A stretch of 64,000 nt of DNA from Eriocheir sinensis (lineage: Eukaryota > Arthropoda > Malacostraca > Decapoda > Varunidae). The DNA is taken from assembly GCF_024679095.1 (NCBI RefSeq), contig NC_066518.1, forward strand, positions 1,263,678 through 1,327,677, in the 5' to 3' direction. A program made the translations under genes and the position numbers. Below are positions 48,880 to 59,929 of this stretch, piece after piece; position 1 is the first letter of the stretch, and each line of letters opens with the position of its first letter. The notes below the pieces were generated by a model. It made no database searches and was not told the DNA's origin. It was given only the letters and a program-made list of their open reading frames with translations.

Positions 48880-49105
48880 TCCTCCATATTACACTGTTAA
48901 ATGTTGCAACAACAAGCCTATGATCAGTTCTAAATAACTCCGCACTACGGTCAATCTCCTTAGCTACCACTCCTGCATTTCTATGCCAAGTCCAGCGGTG
49001 CAGCTCTGGTCTCTGGTACCAGGAAACCGTAATTCTCAACCTCCAGGATCTAACAAAATTCAGGAGGAGAGAGCTGCTGATGTTCCTGGTACCAGAACCA
49101 TGGGG
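48880..49105 (-). mobile_element. LINE family B, endonuclease fragment
   Basis: On the minus strand: WYQRPELHRWTWHRNAGVVA then EIDRSAELFRTDHRLVVATF, an apurinic-endonuclease C-terminal segment (S/TDHRLV motif). It is the counterpart of 13200-13370. Confidence 0.75.
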
Positions 49106-49119
49106 ACCAACACATTGCC

Positions 49120-49464
49120 CAGTGTTGCCACTTAGTTTTAAGAAGTAGTACCAGATTGCACCAGTAAAAAGTACCAGATGAGAACAAGTCGTACCAGATT
49201 GAGTTAATATAACATTATTTACTAGTCTACATACCTTTAAAAATGTAAATCTATCTCCTCTTGGGTTGCTGAAGGTGTTTAATACTAACGAAGTACATGG
49301 CAAGCCATAAATATGTTACGACTTACGACACAATTAATTTTATTTCCACAATATATAGAGCAAAAATACCATCTCCCTATTTAGTGCCAGATCTAATGGA
49401 AGTCGTACTTTGTACACTCAAAAGTACCAAATCTGGTACGATCGTACCAAAAACGGCAACGTTG
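49120..49464. mobile_element. hAT-type MITE (345 bp)
   Basis: CAGTGTTGCCACTTAG at the left and GGCAACGTTG at the right are inverted hAT-like ends. Inside, TAGTACCAGATT and AAATCTGGTACGATCGTACC add further inverted matches. No coding capacity, and no clear 8-bp target duplication. Confidence 0.55.
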
Positions 49465-49642
49465 CATGATGATATCCCGTAGCCAACCCTGTCACTGTCA
49501 GTAGTAGCATTGAATTCGCCGGAGGCAGTGAGCCTAACCCACCCCCTGCATTGACGTCATGCGTTGATATCTCCTGATTGGCTGCTGTCTCCCACCTTCC
49601 TCCCTCTGCCCTCCCCCCCCCTCCTTGCCTCTCTCCCTCAGC

Positions 49643-49645
49643 CTT

Positions 49646-49682
<37 letters not shown>

Positions 49683-50370
49683 GTCTCTTCCTCTCTCCAC
49701 CTCTGTCTCTGCCCCTCCCTCTGCCTCTGTCTCTGCCTCTTGTCTCTGCCTCTCTGCCTCTGTCTCTGCTTCTGTCTGCCTGTCTCTGTCTCTCTGCATC
49801 TCTTTCTGCCTCTCTCTGCCTCTCACTGCCTTTTTCTCTCCCTCTCTCTGTCTCTGCCTCTCTGCCTTTGTCTTTGCCTCTCTCTGCCTCTGTCTAGCTC
49901 TGCCTCTATCTGCCTCTCTCTACCTTTGTCTCTGCCTCTCTCTGCCTCTGTCTCTGCCTCTCTCTGCCTCTCTCTGCCTGTCTCTGCCTCTCTCTCTGCC
50001 TGTCTCTGCCTCTATCTCTGCCTCTCTCTCTGCCTTTGTCTCTGCTTCTCGCTGCCTTTGTCTCTGCCTCTCTCTCTGCCTCTCTCTGCCTTTGTCTCTG
50101 CCTCTCGCTGGCTCTGTCTCTGTCAGTCTTTGCTTCTCTCTGCCTCTGTCTCTGCCTCTCTCTCTGCCTTTGTCTCTGCCTGTCTCTGCCTCTCTCTTTC
50201 TGCCTGTCTCTGCTTTTGTCTCTGCCTCTCTCTCTGCCTCTCTCTGCCTTTGTCTCTGCCTCTCGCTGCCTCTGTCTCTGCCTCTGTCTCTGCCTCTGCC
50301 TCTCTCTACCTTTGTCTCTGCCTGTCTCTGCCTCTCTCTCTCTGCCTGTCTCTGCCTCTCTCTCTTGCTT
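49643..50370. repeat. CT-rich minisatellite (TCTCTGCC-type), left part
   Basis: Irregular array of CTCTGCCT and TCTGTCTCTGCC units. Long reading frames on both strands (Ser/Leu/Pro-rich or Arg/Glu-rich) are by-products of the repeat and are not called as genes. Confidence 0.97.
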
Positions 50371-50371
50371 T

Positions 50372-51497
50372 CCCAGCAAACAATATCACGTTGCAACAAC
50401 TTTGTCAAAACGTTACGAATAGGTTCCAGATACGTTGTGTGGGACTTTGTGAAAACGTTGTGGGAACAGAACTTTGTCCACTCCCAGAAAGGTTGTCACA
50501 TCGTTGTGAAACAACGTACCCATGACCTTTTGAGGACCTTCTTGCTACCTTATTGCAACGTCCTTGCTACCTTTGCAGGACACGCTCTTCACTTTTTAGG
50601 GCCTTATTCTCACCTGTCCAGAGTATTCCAAACACCAGATTAGGAAACTTAACATGTAGTATCTATCTACTGAATATTTCTGAACAATTTCATTAGGATA
50701 TATTTAAATCTTCTAAATATGTATGTCTCTAATGAGCCTTAAAACTAGATATATGTAATATACACTGATAATGAAGACTGTCACATAAGCTTTTATATCG
50801 AAATTGAATTATTAGAGAAGAATAAATTGCACAGTTTTTTGTTTAAAGTAAGTAGGCTACGGAATTATTGGGAAAGAATGAAATGCACTGTTCTTGTTTA
50901 AAGTAAGTAGGCTACGGAATGATTGGGAAAGAATGAAAAGTACAGTTCTTGTTTAAAGTAAGTAGGCTACGAAATTATTAGGAAAGAATAAAATGCACAG
51001 TTTTTGTTTAAAGTAGGCTACGGATACAAAGGTTATATATTGTACAGTAGCCACAAACACTATGATAAATCTTTCTAACTGAAAGAAAAAGAAAAGCCAA
51101 TTCCCTTGAACAGAGATCCATTGCGTGAAGGGATTGGTTTCTTGCTTACATTTAATGGATGGCGTGACAGTTGGCGCATGCAGCAAAAGGTTAAGCTTAT
51201 TTGACTCATAAAAAGGTTAAGGTTATTTGAAATATAAAATTAAACTTCATTAGCATTTATCCATGAAAGTCAAATCACTTATGATAAATAAGTGTACAAT
51301 TTTACATAATTATTACAATGATATAATCATGAGTTTGGTCAGAAAATCACCAATCAGGAAATCACCAAGAACCCCGTAAACGGCACAGTTTGGTCAGAAA
51401 TTCACAACGTCATTATTACGTGCTGATGGCGTAACTTCTAGACGGACGAAGATGCAACCTAAAAACAACATTGTGTAAACGTTCCCTGTTTGCTGGG
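50372..51497. mobile_element. TIR element splitting the minisatellite (1126 bp)
   Basis: CCCAGCAAACA at 50372 and TGTTTGCTGGG at 51487-51497 form the inverted ends, with ACGTT words just inside both. The left part repeats AACGTTG-like words (50385-50520) and the middle has a 55-bp tandem array. No transposase ORF. The same CT-rich repeat resumes on both sides, so this is an insertion. Confidence 0.75.
50828..51028. repeat. 55-bp tandem repeat, about 3.6 copies
   Basis: Unit core TTGTTTAAAGTAAGTAGGCT followed by ACGGAAT and GGGAAAGAATGAAA. Located inside the TIR element. Confidence 0.93.
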
Positions 51498-51501
51498 TTA
51501 T

Positions 51502-51895
51502 CTCTGCCTCTCTCTCTCTCTCTGCCTCTGTCTCTGCCTCTCTCTCTCTGCCTGTCTCTGCCTCTCTCTCTGCCTCTCTCTTTGGCTTTGTCTCTGCCTC
51601 TCTCTGCCTCTGTCTCTGCCTCTTTCTCTGCCTCTGTCTCTGCCTCTTTCTCTGCCTCTGCCTCTGTCTCTGCCTCTTTCTCTGCCTCTGTCTCTGCCTC
51701 TGTCTCTGCCTCTGTCTCTGCCTCTTTCTCTGCCTCTGTCTCTGCCTCTTTCTCTGCTTCTGTCTCTGCCTCTGTCTCTGCCTCTGTCTCTGCCTCTTTC
51801 TCTGCCTCTGCCTCTGTCTCTGCCTCTTTCTCTGCCTCTCTCTGCCTCTGTCACTGCCTCTTTCTCTGCTTCTGTCTCTGCCTCTTTCTCTGCCA
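51502..51895. repeat. CT-rich minisatellite, right part
   Basis: Continuation of the 49643-50370 array. It is more regular here, with TCTGTCTCTGCCTCTTTC as a common higher-order unit. Confidence 0.97.
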
Positions 51896-52071
51896 GAGAA
51901 GCATGATGGCCAATTATAATACATGATGGTACATGTCTGACTGTAAAATTCAATATCTAAATTAATCAATTTAGCTTGTAATCACCTTATCTTTCCCTCC
52001 CACAGTAGCTCCTATTATATCTACCAATTCCACCGTCCCTCACTCCTTCATTTCTCCATTGGTTTTGTCCA

Positions 52072-52258
52072 CTGAGTATTTGTTCACTGGGGTTTTGTCT
52101 GTTGGGGTTTTGTCCACTGAGGTTTTGTTCACTGGGGTTTTGTTCACTTGGGTTTTGTCCGCTGGGATTTTGTCTGCTGGGGTTTAATCAGCTAGGGTTT
52201 GTCCACTGAGGTTTTGTTCACTTTTTTTACTTCACTGGTGTTTTGGCCGTTGGGGTTT
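52072..52258. repeat. GGTTTTGTCCACTG minisatellite, about 10 units
   Basis: Units of roughly 17-19 bp such as GGTTTTGTCCACTGA, GGTTTTGTTCACTGG and GGTTTTGTCCGCTGG run in tandem with point differences and end where a SINE S4 fragment starts. Confidence 0.92.
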
Positions 52259-52320
52259 TATCATGGAACCGGCCCTGTGTCCCGGGGTAATGGGTTCTCA
52301 CCCACCACAGGCAATACATA
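52259..52320 (+). mobile_element. SINE family S4, fragment
   Basis: CCGGCCCTGTGTCCCGGGGT followed by AATGGGTTCTCACCCACCAC corresponds to the 3' part of S4 at 11635-11675. Confidence 0.6.
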
Positions 52321-52844
52321 ATTAAAATACCTTTTATTTATACTTACAGAGCCGGGTGTCTTTTCATGTACCTGATAATGAGATAATATTCATATAATAT
52401 AATCAATAATGAGATAATATTCATATAATATAATATTCAAAGCTCCATAGTTCGTTCGTGTGTGATCTGACTATACTATTTAATACAAGCTAGGCTTTCG
52501 TGTCTTTTCTGGTGTATTATCGATGCAAATTAGCTTGTTTGGAATATATGTAAGAAGGTGTGAATGTATACATAAACTTTCTAATATATTATTGAAGAAA
52601 CAGTTTGAATAATTATCACAAGTAGTCAGCGATATCGGACACGTTGATTTTCACCCGTCATGTTCTAGCAACGTGCGTGTGCAGTATCTACGCTCGTGAG
52701 TAAACAGAGTATAACGATCTTTCCCAAAGTTATCCACCTCTCTGTCTGATGTTAGTGTTCACCAACCTGCTTCCGGACCTTCGAAGGGGAGATGGACGAC
52801 TTCTCTCACTAATTTGTCCTGACGATTAACACACCTAACAAAGA

Positions 52845-53090
52845 ATCAACGCGCCCGGGTTCGATTCCGGTTCCAAGCAGTCGGCGTCCAGGTCATCCAT
52901 CTGTTCATCCTCCTTTTCCGGTTGGGCAATGGAAACCTGGTGAAGGTAAATATCCATGGTAACCCGAATGTCAAAACTTGCCGTGTTCTGGGGCAGTGGG
53001 TTCTTACCCATCAAAGGTTCAGTGCCAGCGAGACTGAGATGAGAACTCAAGCCACGCGCAGCTTACCGTATATTCCCCATTTTTACCTTT
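52845..53090 (+). mobile_element. tRNA-derived SINE, family S4
   Basis: The B-box region GGGTTCGATTCCGG at 52856 is followed by the body words CATCTGTTCATCCTCC, GGAAACCTGGTGAAGGTAAA and CCAGCGAGACTGAGATGAGA, shared with the other S4 copies. Confidence 0.75.
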
Positions 53091-53514
53091 TACCTATGTT
53101 CAGTATGGTATCCTTTACCTCGTACAGTTAATTAAGGAAAAAAACAGTTATGTGACTCAAGGTACTTCAAACATCCTAAGATAGTTAAACTATGGCGGGT
53201 GACAGAAGCAGTAATAAGAGTAGCTATTGATCACAGCTGATCTGAGCACTTGTGAGAAACTTGAAAGCGGCTGCCGCTCCTCATCCTTTGAGAATGTGCT
53301 GTGTGGATGAGTCAGTGTGTTAATTTTATACGTAAGGGTGGCTTCTAAAATTACTCGACTGGCTAGTTATATTTGTTATGGCAATCCTCGCTCTCACTTA
53401 TGATAGGGCTCCAAAACATAAAGGTAAAGTTGAGGCCGCTGCGTGGCGGCGGTGTTTATTTCGTTCTGCTGACCCTTTGAGCCTGTGAAACGCCAGAGTT
53501 TTACAATTACCCTA

Positions 53515-53690
53515 CTCCTACACGACCACTGCGTGTAACGAAACACACGAGAAATTAATTCAGACAGGGAAAGGTTTTGCCGGCGCCGGGGATCGAACCC
53601 GCGACCAGCGAGACGGGAGAGCCACTCCTTAACCAGTCGGTCAAAGAGGTACCCCCCTCGCAAAGTGAGTTACAGGAGGCTCGCCCATCA
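53515..53690 (-). mobile_element. tRNA-derived SINE, family S2
   Basis: The minus-strand GGTACCTCTTTGACCGACTGG head, GGTTCGATCCCCGGCGCCGG B-box region and GTGTGTTTCGTTACACGC tail are all present. It directly abuts a minus-strand S4. Confidence 0.87.
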
Positions 53691-53938
53691 GGCAAGTCGC
53701 TGCACTACACATGTGGTGGGAGAGAAGACTAATATTAATCCGACACAGGGCCTCTGTAACATCCGGGTTACCACAGATAACCTTCCTCAGGTTTCTCCAG
53801 GTACACATTTATCGACCATTCCGAAAGGAAGGATGAACAGCTGAGTGGGCTGCACGCCAACTGCCTTGGTCGGGATTCGAAGCCAGCAGGCCCGTATATT
53901 CGTAAAGAAGCTAGCACTACACCGAGGAGGCGCCCTAA
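53690..53938 (-). mobile_element. tRNA-derived SINE, family S4 (best copy)
   Basis: On the minus strand: GGGCGCCTCCTCGGTGTAGT then GCTAGC (A-box region), GGCTTCGAATCCCGACC (B-box), CAGCTGTTCATCCTTCC and GTGTACCTGGAGAAACCTGA. This copy best shows the tRNA-like head of the family. Confidence 0.82.
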
Positions 53939-54049
53939 AACTTAACATGCTTTAGAAGTTAATGAAAATGTGCGCAACGGTAGACTGACTTTTTTTTTCA
54001 TTGCATAACTTGGATGAAAAGATGAATGGTTTCCTAGTATAGTAACGCG

Positions 54050-54051
<2 letters not shown>

Positions 54052-54080
<29 letters not shown>
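54052..54080. repeat. (CA)n microsatellite
   Basis: Short CA repeat. The following 54081-54790 shows no gene. Confidence 0.93.
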
Positions 54081-54081
<1 letters not shown>

Positions 54082-54799
54082 TTGGTGATTTACTAATGTA
54101 GAGCACTGTCATAAGTTTAATACTTTCCCGTGGTCATAAAATTTAATAGGCATTGGAGTCAGTGACCTTTTCGTAGAATACCTAAATCCGTTGAAGCTTT
54201 AGATTTAGAATCTGTACTACAATTATTCTATGATTATCGTTTAAGACCATTGGATGCTTCAGCTCTTTCAACCACAACAACGAGTATCAAAAGTTAATAA
54301 GGTTACGCTGTATTTGTATGAAGATGATGAGGCTGATATGTAGAAAATTATATATTACCTTACCAGGATGCCAGTCAATTAAGTAATGGCGACCATGAGA
54401 CGCCATTCGTGTCTGTGATACGCCCGCTTCATCTTCACGAGGTATGGATTTCTACATCCTTCGCAAATATCATGCAAAAAACCGTCCATAAACTCTGTTC
54501 TTTGTCTTTCTCTTACTCTTATCCTTTCCGATCTCCACAACAGTCACACTCCAGATCCTTGTCGCTATTGATATGGCCCACATCTTCCATTCCTGTTCTC
54601 GAAACTTTTTTCATTTGTAGCAAGTTATACAAGAAATTCTTAACATTTTTCTTATAAATCATATTTCTGCAACTTCTATTCTCTTTTTATGTTTTGATTT
54701 AGAGTTCGTGTCCTACATCAGAGTTGACGAAGCAAAACATACCTGTCTTTATTTTTATCCCATACTCATAGTGTAGTACTTACGTTTGTTAGAATCTTC

Positions 54800-55075
54800 T
54801 TAACTTTTCGTAAAGCAGTTTTTTATGCTAATGCTTTTTTTATCTTTATCTCCATCTCAGACTTTGCATCCTCTGAGATTAGTCTCCCGAAGTACGTAAT
54901 AATCTGCCAGTCTGCCTGCTTAATAAGTCTCCATTTGCACGATTTTATTATTTTTTTCTGAACTTCTCTCGTCTCGTCTCCCATATTCTCTGACTTCTTA
55001 CAGTTGACTTTCAAGCCTCTCACAAGATTCCTGAAGCTAATTTATCAGCCTCTGCAGACTCTTTTGGTGAAAGTG
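54800..55075 (-). mobile_element. LINE RT C-terminal fragment (family G)
   Basis: On the minus strand GLKVNCKKSENMG, then QIITYFGRLISEDAK and EIKIKKALA match the post-RT domain of RTE-like LINEs (YLGxxIxxDGxxxxEI). Truncated and slightly degraded. Confidence 0.7.
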
Positions 55076-55109
55076 TAATGTCATGATTTCATTATTCAGG
55101 GAGTGGCCT

Positions 55110-55725
55110 GTGGAAAAATACCGCGGGAGTTCCCGCCATTTTGATTGAGAGAGCGGGAGTAGTCACAAGTCAGGCGGGAAAAACTAGAAGGCGGGAACGC
55201 GCGCTATTTCAAATCAGATTCGTTATTACTACCAACGCTGAGCTATGTGTGGGATGCATGACCCACTATGACCAATTGCATGTGTTAGGTTATTAATAAA
55301 TAATAAATAAATCGCCTTTAGGGCGTTTTAGCGTAAGTGTTGCACAGAAAACGAGATGTCAGTATGGCGAGAGCTGGCATCTTGCCCGCGGCCGGGGCGC
55401 GCGGAGCATTGTGGGACCGCCGCCATCTTTCAAGTCATCTTCCTCCGATACTCCACCGCGAGCTGACGTCCCTCGCCCCCTCCCACGCCACGTTCTCCAT
55501 CGTGGGGTTTTCCTGCCTTCTAGTATCCACAATTCCAGAGTGATTGTATACTCAGGTCTAGGGAAGCCCGTGGGAGGAAGGAGGGCACGGCGCGTTGCAG
55601 TGAGGAACGAGAAGAGGACAAGGATTCCAAGGCTCCAGACACGAGGCAAATCAGGGTGTGGCTTCCCTCTTTTCCCCTTACAGCTAAGTAACCATTTGCT
55701 AGGATGTGTTAACGTAGATAGCTAG
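55110..55725. promoter_or_regulatory. GC-rich island with E2F- and YY1-like motifs
   Basis: TTCCCGCC, GGCGGGAAAAA and GGCGGGAAC (55132-55200) resemble E2F sites. At about 55420 CCGCCGCCATCTTTC resembles a YY1 site, next to GCATTGTGGGA. Long but unrecognised frames occur on both strands. It could be a housekeeping-type promoter with a noncoding exon or part of an LTR. I cannot decide, and no downstream coding exon is seen. Confidence 0.35.
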
Positions 55726-56064
55726 GTTGCTGTGTGCTTGGTTTAATTAATTATTCTTAATTTACAGCGAGTTTCTTTGTTGTTTTCAATAAACTTAAGA
55801 GCAGGTTTATCTGGCTTTTGCTTACCCTATGAGAGATGTGATTGGTCAGATACTTAAATAAATAAGGACTAGAGGGGCTGTGAGTCTGATAACTCAATTT
55901 TCAGTTATTTTTTTTTTTTTTTTTTTTTTATTGCTGAGAATTTACGGGATTTTCGGAAATCCAGACCTTTCAAGAACCCCACATGTAATATATCGAATTT
56001 TTCACGTGCCACCAATGCTTAGTCCCGACATGTCTTCCTGATTATTCATACATTTCTGCCCTTT

Positions 56065-56905
56065 TCTGACTGGGGTAAGAGGAACCTCATGTCCTTTAAC
56101 GCCTTAAAAACTCAAGTTCTCAACCTATCAACTCGACACAATCTTCCAAACACCTATCCCCTATTTTTTGATAACACTCAGTTGTCACCTTCTACACTAA
56201 ACATCCTTGGTCTATCCTTAACTCAAAATCTTAACTGGAAACTTCACATCTCCTTTCTAACCAAATCAGCTTTCTCGAGGTTAGACGTTCTGTATCGTCT
56301 CCGCCAGTTCTCCTCCCCCGCACAGATGCTGTCCATATACAGGGGCCTTGTCCGCCCTCGTATGGAGTATGTATCTCATGTGTGAGGGAGCTCCACACAT
56401 ACAGCCCTTTTGGACAGGGTAGAGTCTAAGGCTCTTCGTCTCATCAACTCCCTTTCTCTCACTGACAGTCTTCTACCTCTTAAATTCCGCCTCAAAGTTG
56501 CCTCTCTTTCTATCTTCTACCGATATTTTCATGCTGACTGTTCTTCTGAACTTGCTAACTGCATACCTGCCCCCCTCCCGCGGCCCCGTTGCTCTCGACT
56601 TTTTACTCTTGCCCATCCCTATACTGTCCAAATCCTTTATGCAGGAGTTAACCACCATCTTCATTCTTTTATCCCTTCTGCTGGTAAATGCTGGAACAGC
56701 TTTCCTTTGTCTGTATTTCTTCCTGCCTATTACTTGACCTCTTTCAAAAGACGAGTATCAAAACATCTCTTTTCCCGAAATTGACCTCTCTTTTGGCTTC
56801 TTGCTCTGTCTCGTTTTGTAGGAGCAGCGCCTAGCGGGCCTTTTTTCCCATTTTGTTTTAGTGCCCTTGAGCTGTCTCCCTTGCTGGGAAAAAAAAAAAA
56901 AACAC
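56065..56905 (+). mobile_element. LINE family D, 5'-truncated copy with poly-A
   Basis: SDWGKRNLMSFNALKTQ, then [30 protein letters not shown] and RVESKALRL to KRRVSKHLFSRN (56784) correspond to the C-terminal third of the 43673-46738 LINE. A TGA interrupts it at 56383, a different position from the lesion in the longer copy. It ends in a poly-A run at 56890-56905. Confidence 0.9.
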
Positions 56906-56909
56906 TCCA

Positions 56910-57500
56910 TCCCTGGTTGGTGTCATAAAATGAGAATTTAGGAGGGTTGTTTAATACCTCTTATAATATTAATTTTGTTTCGCTTAGCTCGTCATTACTT
57001 AACTTTAGGAAGTGTTTGTTAAATACGTTAGGGATGTCAGTACATTCATGCTTGAGCTCAGTTGTGGTTTTTTTTGTGATCTCCACTGCCTGTTCTTCCA
57101 AGTAAAGAGTGTAATACATTGCTTTATTTTTTTTCGTGCATGCATCGATATATTCTCGTGCTTTTGATGTGTATATTATATTTTTAACATAAGTTATTGT
57201 TAAGGAAATCTCAGACCAAGTGGAAGATGGAGTGTTAAGGAATTTTGGGGAAGCAATTAAAAGCACACCTGGCGTTGGCACCTGGCGTTGGGAGGAGTAA
57301 AAGGGATTAAAAGAACACTTGGAGGAAAGAAGTAGAGGAGAGCTTAAGGGCGTCAGGATTCTGGGAGGAGTAGGAATGGGAGGGGGGGGAGCAAAGAAAA
57401 GCTTAAGATGTCCCGATCTCGGCACACCTGTGCACCGACGTCATGAATTAGAGGCGTGGCCAGAGGAGATAATGTGTCAGAGTGTAGTGCTGACTTGCCT
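56910..57500. other. Unannotated stretch
   Basis: No recognisable gene. A minus-strand frame at 56961-57160 (EQAVEITKKTTTELKHECTD) looks like a decayed LINE linker but is too short to name. Confidence 0.4.
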
Positions 57501-57504
57501 GATG

Positions 57505-57690
57505 GGCGAGCCTCCCATAACCCACTTAGCCGGTGGGGTACCTCTTTGGCCGACTGGTAAAGGAGTGGCTTTTCCGTTACGCTGGTCGCAGGTTCGATCC
57601 CCGGCGCCGGCAAACCTTTCCTTGTCTGGATTAATTTCTCGTGTGTTTCGTTACACGCAGTGGCCGTGTGGGAGTGGAGTTAAGAGCAAA
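57505..57690 (+). mobile_element. tRNA-derived SINE, family S2
   Basis: GGTACCTCTTTGGCCGACTG, GGTCGCAGGTTCGATCCCCG (B-box) and TGTGTTTCGTTACACGCAGT are intact. A second, nearly identical copy in the same orientation starts 363 bp on. Confidence 0.9.
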
Positions 57691-57867
57691 TTCTGGCATT
57701 TCACTGGTGGCAAGGCGGTGGCATCCTCTCCTGTGGTTCTGTTGTGTCACCCCGAGTGGGTAACAGGTAGAGTGATGGCCCATGCTCTCCGAAGTTCATA
57801 GAAAATGGGAACTCAACACACAGAAATTAATCTAAATGGGAATGGGGAGACGTGTAGTGCTGACTTG

Positions 57868-58052
57868 CCTGATGGGCGAGCCTCCCATAACCCACTTAGC
57901 CGGGGGGGTACCTCTTTGGCCGACTGGTAAAGGAGTGGCTCTCCCGTTACGCTGGTTGCGGGCTCGATCCCCGGCGCCGGCAAACCTTTCCTTGTCTGGA
58001 TTAATTTCTCGTGTGTTTCGTTACACGCAGTGGCCGTGTGGGAGTGTTGTAA
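57868..58052 (+). mobile_element. tRNA-derived SINE, family S2
   Basis: Nearly identical to the 57505 copy over at least 185 bp, including the upstream AGTGCTGACTTGCCTGATGG, so the pair could be a local duplication rather than two insertions. Confidence 0.9.
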
Positions 58053-58111
58053 AGATAAAAATTCTGGCATTTCAAGAGAACAAGAGGGTGGTTCACTTCA
58101 GGGCTGGATTG

Positions 58112-58325
58112 CAGACGGGTAAGACGGAGGTCTTGGAGTCACGGGTGTAGGTGAGCTGTGAGAGAATGTGGAGATGTGTGTGAGAGTTGTGGTGTTAGTG
58201 TATTGGAGAGTGTAGGGAGGTGGAGTATGAGAGTGTGTACGGGAAACAGTGTGTGGAGACTTTGGTGTGGTTTGATTAAGAGCAGGAGAGAGAGAGAGAG
58301 AGAGAGGGAGGTGTACTTGTGTGTG
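58112..58325. repeat. Dispersed repeat R, uninterrupted copy
   Basis: Runs from TAAGACGGAGGTCTTGGAGT through TGTGTGGAGACTTTGGTGTG to a short GA tract (58286-58307) and GGAGGTGTACTTGTGTG. It is about 90 percent like 60458-60640, in which the GA tract is split by a LINE. Confidence 0.85.
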
Positions 58326-58528
58326 TTGCGTTGGTCTGGGGAGCGTGGTGATATATTGTGTGTGTTCTATAAGTGTAAAGTGGAATTTGTAATGTAAATA
58401 TTTAAGTACCAATACATGGTTTATTTTGTTACTGTGATTTATGGTTGACCCTCCTTTAAGCACAACGTGGGAGTAAAGTCGGCCTAGGTATGGCCCAGGG
58501 TAGCAGAATTGAACTTGTCTACCACATA

Positions 58529-59929
58529 GGGGGAAGTGGGGTAAGATGAACCACTTTTTAGATTTTTCGACCTGAGGTCTTCCCTGGTAGCGTGACCCTG
58601 TCTCTGTCAGTGTTAGTTTGAGCAGCTGTCATTTACCTTTAACCATAAACAAAATTGATATTCTCCTGATAAGGCTTTCACCTTTTTAAAGCCTTTAAAA
58701 AAAGTAATGAATGGTTCAACCTACCCCCACTTAGGGGGGTAAGTTGAACCACACCGTGAATTAAATGAACGAGAGGATATCTACATCAAAACAACGGATA
58801 TTACAAATGTTTATCTATTAATAATACATGCACATCCTTTTATATGTAAATATGAAATAAATAAATAAAATCCTTTTGAAAATTTAACAAAATGTTTAGT
58901 GATTTTACTGCAAAACAGAGGATAGTACACATTTTGTATGTATCAATAGTACATATACATCCTATTAAAAGAATAAAAAATCCTTTTGAAAATTTAGCAA
59001 AATGCACTTATGTCCATGAACAGGCCTACGAGAGATTGAATCTTGCCAAGTCATATGGGAACACAAACTGGTTCGACTTTCCCAGACTACCAGACAAGCT
59101 TTTCGGAGCTGGTAGTGTCACCGAAATATCTTTTTTATCGAATGATGCTTCATCATTGTGGTCGATTATGAAGGCCTGTTTTCTCTCAATGGGCCTATGT
59201 CCTGGGATTCTCTTCATGAAAACTCCCTCGATTTCATCACCGTCGATTACGTCGACTCTTGCGACATATCTTTGTGTGGTTCCCTTCATGCCATGAATGT
59301 TCACTACCACGAAACCGCCTTCCATCAACTCGTCATCCGATATATCGTCATCAGAATCTTTTGTAAGTGAATCCATGGTCTTGCATACATCGTCCTCACT
59401 ATCATCATCTGAAGTGGCATTATAGATGCTGTCTGTCTTGACTTCTGTCTCTTACCAAACAAATTCTTCATAATTTCTTTATTCGCCTTGGTAGGCCTAT
59501 CTTTCTTCTCTCTCTGCTGCTACTTCATCCCGGACTGGCGTATCAGTCAGTATTTTTGTGGCCCTTTTCTTTTCTTTCTTTCTTCTTTTTTCCATCGTCG
59601 AATGCAGCGGAGGCCCTTTTCATCACATCGAGGGGTATAGGGGCCCGGCCCGTTTTTCTGGTGTACTTTCGCGGCATCTGATATCAAATAGATTACAATG
59701 AGGATTAAAAAATATAATCATTCACACATGATGGGGTAAGATGAACAGATGGTTCATCTTACCCCAAACTTAAAGGTTCATCTTACCCCTCCACGGCCAT
59801 TTTTGAATGAATCGTTTGTAAATATGTTAATGCAAACCCTTACCATCGAAAACATGGACAGAAGAATGATCAAATACTAAACTAATCACCAGCAATTTGC
59901 AACAAAAGTAAGACTAATACATACCAGAG
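58529..59929 (-). mobile_element. Pogo-like transposon, internally deleted copy
   Basis: It starts TA then GGGGGAAGTGGGGTAAGATG and parallels the 43356 copy through most of its length, without the LINE. On the minus strand MPRKYTRKTGRAP (about 59675) runs after a few residues into a basic-acidic segment and then DDDISDDELMEGGFVVVNIH to SGSLGKSNQFVFPY (59350-59060), which looks like the transposase C-terminus. The central DDE domain is absent. The right TIR is replaced by element E at 59930. Confidence 0.8.

Noticed and set aside
49564..50643. Long Ser/Leu/Cys-rich (+) and Arg/Glu-rich (-) frames of 157-359 codons
   Set aside because: They are translations of the CT-rich minisatellite, open in several frames at once because the repeat lacks stops.
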